Shown here: positions 1 through 8,481 of the stretch, one piece after another
How the letters are laid out: each line of letters opens with the position of its first letter
Position numbering within the stretch: position 1 is the stretch's first letter
Source of the DNA: an uncultured Flavobacteriales bacterium
GTDB taxonomy: Bacteria > Bacteroidota > Bacteroidia > Flavobacteriales > UBA1820
DNA length: 29,163 nucleotides
Direction of reading: 5' to 3'
NCBI GenBank assembly: GCA_938023515.1
Contig: CALJDR010000007.1
Coordinates: 1 to 29,163 of the forward strand
Notes under the pieces: generated by a model
The model's database searches: none
Seen by the model: only the letters and a program-made list of their open reading frames with translations
Told to the model about the DNA's origin: nothing
Program-made: the position numbers and the translations under genes

Positions 1-49
1 ATCTACACAAGGAGTATCGTCGGCAGCGTCAGATGTGTATAAGAGACAG
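1..49 (+). other. Illumina Nextera i5 adapter (artefact)
   Basis: Not genomic. Bases 1-8 are the tail of the P5 primer, 9-16 (AAGGAGTA) match a standard Nextera i5 index, 17-30 are the read-1 adapter segment, and 31-49 are the 19-base Tn5 mosaic end AGATGTGTATAAGAGACAG. Genomic sequence begins at about base 50. Translation through this block gives the well-known artefact peptides MCIRDS and MYKRQ on the plus strand and a VSYTHLTLPT-type tail on the minus strand. Confidence 0.98.
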
Positions 50-50
50 C

Positions 51-2342
51 AATGGCTGCGGCAGCGTGACGGGACGCAACGTCTATACCGAGAAATACGC
101 GCTGCTTTTCGGAGAGGAAAATTCCTGCGAAGGCGCCGGGATGCCGGTGATCGGTATTCCCCGCTGCCTGAACATGTACGAAGATTATCCGTTCTGGAAG
201 ACGCTTTTCGAGGGATGTGGGGTTCGTACGGTGCTGTCTTCGCCCTCGACCTACGCCCGGTACGAATCCGGGGTGCATTCGGTGATGTCGGACAATATCT
301 GTTTCCCGGCCAAACTGGTGCACAGCCATATCTACGACCTGATGGACAGGGGCGTGGACCGTATATTTATGCCTTATGTGGTATTCGAGAAAAGCGACGA
401 TAAAAAAGCGGTGAACAGCTACAACTGCCCGATCGTGTCCGGCTATTCGGATGTGATACGCAGTGCGGTAGACCTTACTGTGCCGGTGGATTCTCCGCCT
501 TTCACGTTCAAGGACGAAAAATCGATGGGTAAATGCGCCGCGGATTACCTTACAACGCTGGGCGTGCCCCCTGAGACTATCAAAAAGGCGCTGAAGGCGG
601 CGTTGGAAACATGGAATAATTATGAGGATCAGCTGCGGGAAAAGAACCGCCGGATATTCCGCAAAGCCCAGGAAAACGGGCGGCTGACCATTCTGTTGGC
701 CGGAAGGCCTTACCATACCGACCCGCTGGTGCAGCACAAGATATCCGATATGGTAGCTTCGATGGGGGCCGACGTGATCACGGAAGATATCGTGCGGGGG
801 GACGAATCCATATCGTTGGAAGAGATTCACCATGTGTCGCAATGGGCGTACGTGAACCGTATCCTGCGGGCCGCCCGCTGGGTGGCCGAACAGGGCAGCG
901 ACGTGCATTTCGTACAAATGACTTCGTTCGGCTGCGGGCCGGACGCATTCCTGCTCGACCAGGTGAAGGCCGTGCTGGAACGCTACGGGAAGAGCCTGAC
1001 GATCCTCAAAATCGACGATATGAGCAATATCGGTTCCCTGAAACTGCGGGTGCGCTCGCTGATCGAGAGCCTGCGTTTCGACAGTCCGGAGCGGCGGAAA
1101 GTACGGCCTTTCGTCACCACCCGGAAGTTCACACCCCAAGAGCGGTCGCGGAAGATCATCGCACCGTTCTTTACCGACTATATTTCCCCGTTGCTGCCGG
1201 CCTTTTTCCGCCGGGCGGGTTACGACCTCGAAGTACTTCCCGAGAGCGACATGGAGTCGGTGGAGGAAGGGCTCAAGTACGCCAACAACGAAATATGCTA
1301 TCCGGCAACCCTTATCGTGGGGGATATCGTCAAGGCGCTCAAATCCGGGCGGTATGACCCCGAAAAGACCGCCGTGGCTATCACTCAGACGGGCGGCCAG
1401 TGCCGGGCGTCCAATTACCTGACGATGATCAAGAGCGCGTTGGTGGATGCCGGTTTCAGCCAGGTGCCCGTCGTTTCGCTGGCCTTCGGCAGCGGGGGCA
1501 GCAACGACCAGTCCGGGTTTACCATCAACTGGTTCCGGTATATGCGTCTGGCGCTGGATACGATCCTGTACGGAGACTGCATATCCAAGTTTTACCACGC
1601 TACACTCGTGCGGGAAGGGGTGAAAGGACAGGCCCGGGCATTGAGGAACCATTACCTGGAACGGGCCAACAAGTATATCCTGGAGAATGATTCGAAGGGT
1701 TTGCAGCGGCTGTTGTCCGAGGCGGCGCTGGCGTTCGACGAGGCGGCCACCAAGGATGCCGATTACCCGAAAGTGGGGGTCGTGGGGGAAATATTCCTGA
1801 AATTTTGTTCCTTTGCCCATAAGGGGATCCTGAATTGGCTCTCCGACCGCGATATCGAGATCGTGCCGCCCACGCTGATCAATTTCTTCCTCCAGAGTTT
1901 TGTGAACGACAAGGTGCGCCGCGAAACGCATATGGCCGACAGCCGGGTGCCTTCGTTCGTCCATAAGGCGATTTACCGGATGATCTATTCCGAAGTAGAG
2001 AAATTCAACCGCATTGCTTCCGGGTTCCGGCATTTCACGCCGTTCACCGATATTTTCGACGAAGCCCGCCACGGCAGCGAAGTAGTATCGCTCTCCGCAC
2101 AGTTCGGGGAAGGATGGCTGCTGCCCGCCGAGGTGGTGTCGTTCGCCCATGCCGGAGTGAACAACGTGCTGAGCCTTCAGCCGTTCGGCTGTATCGCCAA
2201 CCATATCGTATCGAAAGGCATCGAAAAGCGGATAAAGACCCTTTACCCGCAGATGAACCTTTTATCCCTGGATTTCGACAGCGGGGTGAGCGACGTCAAC
2301 GTGACCAACCGCCTGCATTTAATGATAGACAACCTGAAATAA
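51..2342 (+). CDS. Acyl-CoA dehydratase activase-like protein, DUF2229 region, 5'-truncated
   Basis: This is the C-terminal ~763 residues of a large protein of the 2-hydroxyglutaryl-CoA dehydratase activase-related family. In full-length family members (about 1400 residues) one or two BadF/HgdC-type ASKHA ATPase domains precede this part. The visible portion opens with NGCG, then the DUF2229 block (VIGIPRCLNMYEDYPFW, SDNICFPAKLVHSH), and later a second Cys-containing dehydratase-like module (NNEICYPATLIVGD, TQTGGQCRASNY, FGSGGSNDQSGF). The conserved Cys residues are the kind that ligate Fe-S clusters in this superfamily. Soluble location is inferred. The ATPase part is lost because the contig begins in adapter at base 49; any start inside the adapter is false. 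The stop is 8 bases before a TetR gene, so the two are probably cotranscribed. The substrate of these giant Bacteroidetes forms is not known to me. Confidence 0.85.
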   Translation, partial: NGCGSVTGRNVYTEKYALLFGEENSCEGAGMPVIGIPRCLNMYEDYPFWKTLFEGCGVRTVLSSPSTYARYESGVHSVMSDNICFPAKLVHSHIYDLMDRGVDRIFMPYVVFEKSDDKKAVNSYNCPIVSGYSDVIRSAVDLTVPVDSPPFTFKDEKSMGKCAADYLTTLGVPPETIKKALKAALETWNNYEDQLREKNRRIFRKAQENGRLTILLAGRPYHTDPLVQHKISDMVASMGADVITEDIVRGDESISLEEIHHVSQWAYVNRILRAARWVAEQGSDVHFVQMTSFGCGPDAFLLDQVKAVLERYGKSLTILKIDDMSNIGSLKLRVRSLIESLRFDSPERRKVRPFVTTRKFTPQERSRKIIAPFFTDYISPLLPAFFRRAGYDLEVLPESDMESVEEGLKYANNEICYPATLIVGDIVKALKSGRYDPEKTAVAITQTGGQCRASNYLTMIKSALVDAGFSQVPVVSLAFGSGGSNDQSGFTINWFRYMRLALDTILYGDCISKFYHATLVREGVKGQARALRNHYLERANKYILENDSKGLQRLLSEAALAFDEAATKDADYPKVGVVGEIFLKFCSFAHKGILNWLSDRDIEIVPPTLINFFLQSFVNDKVRRETHMADSRVPSFVHKAIYRMIYSEVEKFNRIASGFRHFTPFTDIFDEARHGSEVVSLSAQFGEGWLLPAEVVSFAHAGVNNVLSLQPFGCIANHIVSKGIEKRIKTLYPQMNLLSLDFDSGVSDVNVTNRLHLMIDNLK

Positions 2343-2350
2343 CACACAAG

Positions 2351-2998
2351 ATGAGCCACACCGAAGACCTTGAAAAAAAGATCGTAGAGACTGCCAAGCA
2401 GGTATTTATGGAAAAAGGATTCCAGAATACCAGCATGAGCGATATCGCCGCCGCCGTAGGGATCAGCCGCACGGCCCTGCATTACTATTTCCGCACGAAG
2501 GACAAGATATTCCAGGCCGTGTTCGGCACGCTGGTACTGTCTTTTACTCCGAAGATACAGGATATCCTGTCGAAAGACGCGCCTTTCTTTGAAAAGGTAG
2601 ACCGGATCATCGACGAGTATTTTCGGATCTTTTCCGAAAATCCTTATTTGCCGCGCTTTATTATGGGCGAGGTAAACCGGGATGCGGGCCATCTGCTTTC
2701 GGTGGCCGAAAAGATGGGGTTCGAACAGTATATTCATGCGGTCATCGAGGCGATAGAGGTGGAAATAGCGGCCGGACATATCCGGCGTGTGCCAGTGCAT
2801 GTCATTCTCCTTTCGTTTGTCAGCCAGGTGACTTTTCCGTTCATGGCCCGCAAGCTGATCTATCAAATCCTGTGCGGCGAAAATAAAGAGGAGGATTTCA
2901 AGGCGGTCGTGGAGGAATGCAAACGGTCGGTTTCGCTTCAGATGCGGTTGCTGCTCGACCCGGCCAACAAGGTGCCAATCCCTCAAACTATGTGCTGA
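2351..2998 (+). CDS. TetR/AcrR family transcriptional regulator
   Basis: A 215-residue protein starting MSHTEDLEKK. Residues about 8-55 form the canonical TetR helix-turn-helix: an IVETAKQVFMEKGF first helix, TSMSDIAAAVGIS, then the recognition helix ending ALHYYFRTKDKIF. The rest is a variable all-helical ligand-binding and dimerisation domain. The ATG at 2351 is chosen because the TetR N-terminus fits it exactly; the open frame extends further upstream only as a shadow over the preceding gene. It lies 8 bases after the activase-like gene and ends before a perfect terminator hairpin, so the two form the end of one transcription unit. It probably controls that unit; the ligand is unknown. Confidence 0.9.
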   Translation: MSHTEDLEKKIVETAKQVFMEKGFQNTSMSDIAAAVGISRTALHYYFRTKDKIFQAVFGTLVLSFTPKIQDILSKDAPFFEKVDRIIDEYFRIFSENPYLPRFIMGEVNRDAGHLLSVAEKMGFEQYIHAVIEAIEVEIAAGHIRRVPVHVILLSFVSQVTFPFMARKLIYQILCGENKEEDFKAVVEECKRSVSLQMRLLLDPANKVPIPQTMC

Positions 2999-3024
2999 TC
3001 CGTTCGGCATGAACTATAAACGGC

Positions 3025-3054
3025 AGCCCGTCCGCATTTGCGGACGGGCTTTTT
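3025..3054 (+). terminator. Rho-independent terminator after TetR gene
   Basis: Perfect 11-bp stem AGCCCGTCCGC (3025-3035) / GCGGACGGGCT (3040-3050) with a 4-base ATTT loop and a T run to 3054. It closes the activase-TetR unit. Confidence 0.93.
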
Positions 3055-3252
3055 GATGTTCCGAAAGGACCGCAAAAGAATGGGATACGGCAAAGGATTT
3101 TTCAAAAAGCTGTTTTTCGCCACTTTTTTGCCATAAAAGGACAAAAGCACGGATTTCGATATGAACGCACTAAAAAACAGGCGTTTTCCGGAAAACGAGT
3201 ACCTTCGTATCGATATTATTCTTAATTTCGCGTGGCTGAAAAAAAATGAATT

Positions 3253-4920
3253 ATGAACTGGTTCTATGATCTCTTTTTCGGTGTGGGCATCGCACATACC
3301 GTCGTCGTTTTCGCAGTGGCGATAGCGGTGGGTATCCTGTTGGGAAAAGTCAAAGTATGGGGGATATCTTTGGGTGTCACCTGGGTGCTGTTTGTCGGGA
3401 TATTCCTGTCCCATTTCGGGATGCGGATAGATCCTTCCACCCTGGGGTTCATCAAGGAATTCGGGCTCATCCTTTTCGTGTATTCGATCGGTATGCAGGT
3501 CGGCCCAGGCTTTTTCTCCGCCTTTAAGAGGGGTGGAATTCGGCTCAATCTGTTCGCTATCCTGATCGTCCTTTTGGGCGTGGCTACTACGCTGGTCATT
3601 TTCTGGGTCACGGGTACGCCGATCACTACGATGGTGGGTATTCTTTCCGGAGCGGTGACCAATACACCCGGACTGGGTGCGGCCCAGCAAGCCTACAGCG
3701 ATATGGGCGGGCAGGATCCGACCATTGCCATGGGATATGCGGTGGCCTATCCGTTGGGAGTTATCGGGATCATCCTGGTGTATATGCTCCTGCGGGGACT
3801 GTTCCGGGTAAACTACGAGAAAGAAACGGAAGCGGCCCAGCATAGGGCGGCCGAAAAAATGGCACGCGCCACACACGTATCGCTCCAAGTAGAAAATCCC
3901 GCTATTTTCGGGAAAACGATCCGCGACGTATCCCACCTGACGGGAAAAAGATTCGTCGTTTCCCGGGTGTTGCACGTCAATTCGACCCTCGAGATAGGGA
4001 ATGCGGAAACGGTGCTCGGTCAGGGCGATAAACTGTTGGTCATCGCAGCGGTGCAGGATATGGCGGCCGTGACGGCCATGATAGGCAGCCGAATAGAGAT
4101 GCACCGGGCGGACTGGCAGAAACTGGACGCCAAGATGGTGTCCCGCCGGGTAATGGTGACCCGCAGCGAATTGAACGGAAAATTACTGGGCGAACTGGAG
4201 ATACCGGCGGCTTACGGGGTGAATTTCACCCGGGTGAACCGCGCGGGACTGGACTTGGTGGCCCATCCGGAACTGGCCTTGCAAGTGGGCGACCGGGTGA
4301 CGGTCGTAGGGCCGGAGGCCAATATCGCCGGGGTGGAAAAATTGCTCGGCAACTCGATGAAACGCCTGCGCGAGCCCAATCTGGTGACAATATTCATCGG
4401 TATATTCCTCGGGGTGGCCGTAGGTTCCATTCCTTTTGCCTTCCCGGGTGTGCCGCAGCCGGTCAAATTGGGCCTGGCCGGAGGACCGCTCATCGTGGCG
4501 ATCCTGATCAGCCGTTTCGGGCCCAGCTTCAAGCTGGTCACTTATACGACGGCCAGCGCCAACCTGATGCTCCGCGAGATAGGGATCACCCTTTTCCTGG
4601 CGGCAGTCGGACTGGGTGCGGGTGAAGGCTTTGTAGATACCGTGGTGGATGGCGGCGGTTTGATATGGGTATGGTACGGGTTCCTGATCACCGTGATCCC
4701 GTTATTCCTGGTGGGAGTGATCGCCCGGCTGTTCTTCAAGATGAATTATTTCACCCTGATAGGGATGGTGGCCGGAAGTATGACCGACCCGCCTGCCCTG
4801 GCGTTCTCCAACGAACAAACCTCTACCGACCTACCCGCTGTGGCCTATTCGACGGTCTATCCGCTGGTGATGTTCCTGCGGGTACTGTCTGCTCAATTGC
4901 TGATCATATTTTTGGTCTGA
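3253..4920 (+). CDS. AAEx-family (YidE/YbjL-type) transporter with two RCK_C domains
   Basis: A 555-residue inner-membrane protein of the aspartate:alanine exchanger family (TC 2.A.81). The fold is an inverted duplication: an N-terminal membrane half (about 10-185) with the signature GAVTNTPGLGAA near residue 133, two cytoplasmic RCK_C/TrkA_C domains (about 205-290 and 292-375, each ending in a GDKLLVIA- or GDRVTVVG-type strand), and a C-terminal membrane half (about 378-555) with the matching signature GSMTDPP at 508-514. The length is normal for the family. The ATG at 3253 directly precedes the first membrane helix. It stands alone between terminators at 3025-3054 and 4945-4978. Family members exchange amino or dicarboxylic acids; the substrate here cannot be told from sequence. 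RCK_C domains usually bind a small regulatory ligand. Confidence 0.9.
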   Translation: MNWFYDLFFGVGIAHTVVVFAVAIAVGILLGKVKVWGISLGVTWVLFVGIFLSHFGMRIDPSTLGFIKEFGLILFVYSIGMQVGPGFFSAFKRGGIRLNLFAILIVLLGVATTLVIFWVTGTPITTMVGILSGAVTNTPGLGAAQQAYSDMGGQDPTIAMGYAVAYPLGVIGIILVYMLLRGLFRVNYEKETEAAQHRAAEKMARATHVSLQVENPAIFGKTIRDVSHLTGKRFVVSRVLHVNSTLEIGNAETVLGQGDKLLVIAAVQDMAAVTAMIGSRIEMHRADWQKLDAKMVSRRVMVTRSELNGKLLGELEIPAAYGVNFTRVNRAGLDLVAHPELALQVGDRVTVVGPEANIAGVEKLLGNSMKRLREPNLVTIFIGIFLGVAVGSIPFAFPGVPQPVKLGLAGGPLIVAILISRFGPSFKLVTYTTASANLMLREIGITLFLAAVGLGAGEGFVDTVVDGGGLIWVWYGFLITVIPLFLVGVIARLFFKMNYFTLIGMVAGSMTDPPALAFSNEQTSTDLPAVAYSTVYPLVMFLRVLSAQLLIIFLV

Positions 4921-4944
4921 TCGAACGACGATCCTATAAAAACC

Positions 4945-4978
4945 AAAAATCCCCGGAGAACATCCGGGGATTTTTTTT
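4945..4978. terminator. Bidirectional terminator between transporter and galE
   Basis: A 13-bp stem AAAAATCCCCGGA (4945-4957) / TCCGGGGATTTTT (4963-4975) with loop GAACA and an eight-T run to 4978. The matching A run on the left gives a T run on the minus strand too, so it can serve both the transporter (plus) and the convergent gal operon (minus). Confidence 0.93.
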
Positions 4979-4997
4979 GGAATATAAACTCGAACGG

Positions 4998-6011
4998 TTA
5001 TTTTAGGGTCAGCTGCCATTTCCAGGCCGAAAGGGTCATATCGTCCAGTGACAGGCCGGCCTTCCATCCCAATATTTCGTTGGCCCGGGACGGATCCGCC
5101 CATATCTGCTCGATGTCTCCTTCGCGGCGGGGAGCTATCCGGTAGTTCACTTTTCGGCCCGTTGTTTTCTCGAACGATTTGATTACGTCCAGTACACTGT
5201 ACCCATGTCCGGTGCCCAGGTTGAATACTTCGCAGGGTTCTTCCGCCTCGTTTCCGAGCAGGCGGTCTACGGCTTTTACATGGGCTTTGGCCAGGTCGAC
5301 CACATGGATATAGTCGCGGATGCAGGTGCCATCGGGAGTATTGTAATCGTCCCCGAAGACCGACAGGCTCTCGCGGATGCCGGCTGCGGTCTGGGTGATG
5401 TAGGGCATGAGGTTCATCGGCACGCCGTTGGGCAGTTCACCGATAAGGGTCGACGGATGCGCCCCGATGGGATTGAAATAGCGCAGCAGGACGGCGTTTA
5501 TCTGGGGAAAAGCTTTGGCCGCATCCCGGATGATCTCTTCGCTTATTTGTTTGGTATTGCCGTAGGGGGATTCGGCCGGCTTGATCGGGTCGGTTTCCCG
5601 TACGGGCGGGTGCTCGGGCTGGCCGTACACGGTGCAGGACGACGAGAACACGAACGCTCCTGATTTTTCCCGGATGCATTCCAGTACGTTGAGCAGCGAA
5701 ACCAGGTTGTTGCGGTAGTAGAGTAATGGCTTATGGACGGATTCGCCCACGGCTTTGGAGGCGGCGAAATGGATGGTAGCGGCGATGGGGTATTTTTCAA
5801 AAAGGGCTTTTACCTTTTCGGCGTCTTTGAGGTCTGTCTTTTCGAAGGCGGGGCGGATGCCGGTGATCTTTTCGATGCGGTCCACCACTTCGGCCGAGGA
5901 GTTAGACAGGTCGTCTGCAATGACGGTATCGAAACCTTTCTGTTGGAGTTCGACTACGGTATGGGAGCCGATGTAGCCGGTACCCCCGGTGACCAGAATT
6001 GTCTTTGCCAT
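4998..6011 (-). CDS. galE: UDP-glucose 4-epimerase
   Basis: A 337-residue SDR-superfamily enzyme that interconverts UDP-galactose and UDP-glucose, the last Leloir step, using tightly bound NAD. The NAD-binding Rossmann motif GGTGYIG is at residues 9-15, followed by the acidic DDLSN after the second strand. FSSSCTVYG around 122-130 carries the catalytic Ser/Thr position, and Tyr150-xxx-Lys154 (SPYGNTK) is the active-site pair. RYFNPIGAHPS and the C-terminal GTGHGYSVLDVI are typical of GalE. The length matches the family. Its ATG lies 5 bases after the galT stop, so translation is probably coupled. It is the last gene of the minus-strand galK-galT-galE operon. Confidence 0.97.
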   Translation of the reverse strand: MAKTILVTGGTGYIGSHTVVELQQKGFDTVIADDLSNSSAEVVDRIEKITGIRPAFEKTDLKDAEKVKALFEKYPIAATIHFAASKAVGESVHKPLLYYRNNLVSLLNVLECIREKSGAFVFSSSCTVYGQPEHPPVRETDPIKPAESPYGNTKQISEEIIRDAAKAFPQINAVLLRYFNPIGAHPSTLIGELPNGVPMNLMPYITQTAAGIRESLSVFGDDYNTPDGTCIRDYIHVVDLAKAHVKAVDRLLGNEAEEPCEVFNLGTGHGYSVLDVIKSFEKTTGRKVNYRIAPRREGDIEQIWADPSRANEILGWKAGLSLDDMTLSAWKWQLTLK

Positions 6012-6016
6012 TTTCG

Positions 6017-7063
6017 TTATGCTTTTGTTTTGTAATGAATATCGGATAATGCGCGCAGGCGTTCGGCCGCCGTTTCAGCGGTAATGTCGCGCTGGGGTTC
6101 GGCCAGCATTTCGTATCCCACCATGAACTTCTTGACCGTCGCACTGCGCAACAGTGGCGGGTAGAACGAGTAGTGCATGTGCCATTCGGGATGCGGCCCG
6201 TCAGTAGGCGCCTGGTGGATGCCCGCCGAATAGGGGAAAGGGCAGCCGAACAGGTTATCGTATTTGACGGTAACGGTCTTGAGCATCCGGGCAAAGGCGT
6301 CCCGTTCATCCGGGGTGAGCTCCGTAATAGCCGTTACGTGCCGTCGGGGGATGATCATCGTCTCGAACGGCCAGGTGGCCCAAAACGGCACCAGAAGTGC
6401 GAAATATTCGTCGGCTGCGATGATGCGCTCGCCCAGGGCCAGTTCCTTTTCGGCATAGTCGGCCAGCAGGCTTCGTCCCGTCCTTTCAAAATAGGTCTTT
6501 TGGCAGGCGGTCTTTTTGGCCGGTTCGCCGGGGATGGAACTCTGCGCCCATATCTGCCCGTGCGGATGGGGGTTGGAATTGCCCATGATGCTGCCCTTGT
6601 TCTCGAATATCTGCACGTATTCTATCCAGTCCACGGCCCCGAGTTCGGCGTATTGTTCGGCCCAGACGTCCACTACCCGGCGGAGTTGCTGCGGGGACAT
6701 TTCGGCCATCGTCAGGCTGTGATCGGGCGTGAAATCGATCACCCGGCAGATGCCGCGTTCGCTGCGGGCTACCAACAGTCCGTCCAGGACGTACTCTCCC
6801 TGGGGTGTGTCCGGCAGCAGGGCTGAAAAATCGTTTTGGAAGACGTAGGTATCGGTATAGTCCGGGTTCACTTTGCCCCCGGCCCGGGTGTTGCCGGGAC
6901 AGAGATAACAGTCGGGGTCGTAATGAGGCCGTTCGTCGGCCTGTATGGCCTCCGTTTTACCGTTCCACGGCCGCTTGGCCCGGTGGGGGGATACGAGCAC
7001 CCATTCCCCGGTGAGAATGTTCAGCCGGCGGTGCGAGTGATCCTGAAGATTGAATTTTTCCAT
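6017..7063 (-). CDS. galT: Galactose-1-phosphate uridylyltransferase (class I)
   Basis: A 348-residue HIT-superfamily enzyme that swaps UMP between UDP-glucose and galactose-1-phosphate. The active-site HPHGQ motif occupies 166-170, so His168 is the expected uridylylated nucleophile. Cys52, Cys55, His115 and His166 match the structural zinc ligands of the E. coli enzyme. Other class I landmarks are SPHRAKRPW near the N-terminus, NKGSIMGNSNPHPHGQ, and the C-terminal WHMHYSFYPPLLRS. It lies between galK (48 bases upstream) and galE (5 bases downstream) in one operon. No missing key residue was seen. Confidence 0.97.
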   Translation of the reverse strand: MEKFNLQDHSHRRLNILTGEWVLVSPHRAKRPWNGKTEAIQADERPHYDPDCYLCPGNTRAGGKVNPDYTDTYVFQNDFSALLPDTPQGEYVLDGLLVARSERGICRVIDFTPDHSLTMAEMSPQQLRRVVDVWAEQYAELGAVDWIEYVQIFENKGSIMGNSNPHPHGQIWAQSSIPGEPAKKTACQKTYFERTGRSLLADYAEKELALGERIIAADEYFALLVPFWATWPFETMIIPRRHVTAITELTPDERDAFARMLKTVTVKYDNLFGCPFPYSAGIHQAPTDGPHPEWHMHYSFYPPLLRSATVKKFMVGYEMLAEPQRDITAETAAERLRALSDIHYKTKA

Positions 7064-7111
7064 TGGTATGTAAGTTCGGGGGCGACAAGCTAAAAACTTG
7101 CTATTCCCTTC

Positions 7112-8263
7112 CTAAGATTCTTCGTGGCAGCCGTCCTGGACAGTGGTTTTGTAAGCTTTCATGTCCACTCCGAAACGGTCTTTGTACGCTTTTTTCATTT
7201 TGTCGATGAATGCATCGGCATAGGACGCCTTTACCAGGTTGATGGTGCAGCCGCCGAATCCCCCGCCCATCATGCGGGCGCCGATCACGTTTTCGTCGCT
7301 GGCGGTCTGTTCCACCAGAAAATCCAGTTCGGGGCAGCTCACCTCGTATTCCTTGGACAATCCGTAATGGGTGGCGTACATCATCCGCCCGGCGCCTTCC
7401 AGGTCGCCGGCCTTCATCATTTCGCAGGCCCGTTCCACCCGGATCACTTCGCCGACCACATAATGCAGGCGGCGGTAGACGGTTTCCGGAAATTTATCCT
7501 TGTGGGCTTCCAGGTCTTCCATGCGCACGTCGCGCAGGGACGAGACCCTGAAGAGTTTTTTGCATATCTCGAGGCCCGCTTCGCATTCCTTGCGGCGGGT
7601 GTTGTATTCGGAAGAAGCCAGTTCGTGTTTTACCCGCGTGTCGCAAAGTACTACGATGTAGTCGCCCAGTTCGAAGGGGAAATATTCGTATGAGAGGTCG
7701 CGGCAGTCCAGACGGATCACGTGGTCTTTTTGCCCCATGACGCTGGCGAACTGATCCATAATCCCGCAGTTAACCCCTGCAAAGGTGTGCTCGGTGAGTT
7801 GACCCATTTTTACGAGATCGGTCTTTTCGATGCCCAGGTTAAAAATGGCATTCAGAGCTGTTCCTACTCCGCATTCCAAAGCGGCGGAAGAGGAAAGGCC
7901 TGCTCCGAGCGGGATGTCGCCGCCGAAGACCATGTCGAAACCTTTGAGTTGATACCCGTTTTCCTGCAACTGGTTGCACATGCCCATCACGTATGTTCCC
8001 CAAAAGCCGATTTTCGGAGCAAGCCGGTCGAGCGGGAACTCGAAACTCTCGTCCAGATCTACGGCGAAAAGGCGGCACAGTTTGTCCTGCCCGTTGGGTG
8101 CGACGGCAAAATAGATAGCTTTGTCGATGGCTGCGGGAAGGACGTACCCGTCGTTGTAATCGGTATGTTCCCCGATGATGTTGATGCGCCCGGGGGCTAC
8201 GAATACCCGGGGGGAGGGGCCGAAAAGTTCCCGGAATTTTTGTATCACGGCTTGTTTTTGCAT
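7112..8263 (-). CDS. galK: Galactokinase
   Basis: A 383-residue GHMP kinase that phosphorylates galactose at C1 with ATP. The galactokinase signature GRINIIGEHTDYNDG lies at 25-39, the ATP-binding loop PLGAGLSSSAAL at 118-129, the catalytic base is Asp170 (CGIMDQFAS), and the third GHMP motif GARMMGGGFGGC is near the C-terminus. The length is standard. It is the first gene of the galKTE operon, with a candidate promoter 75-107 bases upstream. Neither a galactose transporter nor a mutarotase gene accompanies it in this window. Confidence 0.97.
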   Translation of the reverse strand: MQKQAVIQKFRELFGPSPRVFVAPGRINIIGEHTDYNDGYVLPAAIDKAIYFAVAPNGQDKLCRLFAVDLDESFEFPLDRLAPKIGFWGTYVMGMCNQLQENGYQLKGFDMVFGGDIPLGAGLSSSAALECGVGTALNAIFNLGIEKTDLVKMGQLTEHTFAGVNCGIMDQFASVMGQKDHVIRLDCRDLSYEYFPFELGDYIVVLCDTRVKHELASSEYNTRRKECEAGLEICKKLFRVSSLRDVRMEDLEAHKDKFPETVYRRLHYVVGEVIRVERACEMMKAGDLEGAGRMMYATHYGLSKEYEVSCPELDFLVEQTASDENVIGARMMGGGFGGCTINLVKASYADAFIDKMKKAYKDRFGVDMKAYKTTVQDGCHEES

Positions 8264-8337
8264 GGTGATAGGCGTTTTTTATTTGGCCACCGGACAGGGG
8301 GTATTGTCCCTCGGTTCGGTATGCAGGTTATAGAGGG

Positions 8338-8370
8338 TAAAAGTACGAAACCCCGGCCCATAATCGCAAA
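8338..8370 (-). promoter_or_regulatory. Candidate promoter of galKTE operon
   Basis: On the minus strand, TTTG (8370-8367) is followed after 21 bases by TACTTTTA (8345-8338). This resembles the Bacteroidetes TTTG / TAnnTTTG primary promoter, with one mismatch at the last -7 base. The implied leader before galK is about 65-70 bases. Confidence 0.55.
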
Positions 8371-8440
8371 TCCGGCCTTCCTTTTTTGTCCGTCGGCCGC
8401 AAAAATCGATGGCGCCCTGCGAAACGGCGGGGGAATTGAT

Positions 8441-8448
8441 TACATTTG
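8441..8448 (+). promoter_or_regulatory. Bacteroidetes -7 element before ogt
   Basis: TACATTTG is an exact TAnnTTTG box, 33 bases before the chosen ATG at 8482. No clear TTTG -33 element is seen at the usual spacing. Its position argues against the upstream in-frame ATG at 8455, which would fall at the transcription start. Confidence 0.55.
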
Positions 8449-8481
8449 TGATGTATGCATGTACCACTTAAAAATCCAAAT

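Noticed and set aside
33..50. ATG start giving MCIRDS
   Set aside because: Lies wholly inside the Nextera adapter.
3..2204. 733-residue ORF on the minus strand
   Set aside because: Shadow of the activase-like gene; it has no recognisable motif and its N-terminal or C-terminal end includes the adapter-derived VSYTHLTLPT peptide.
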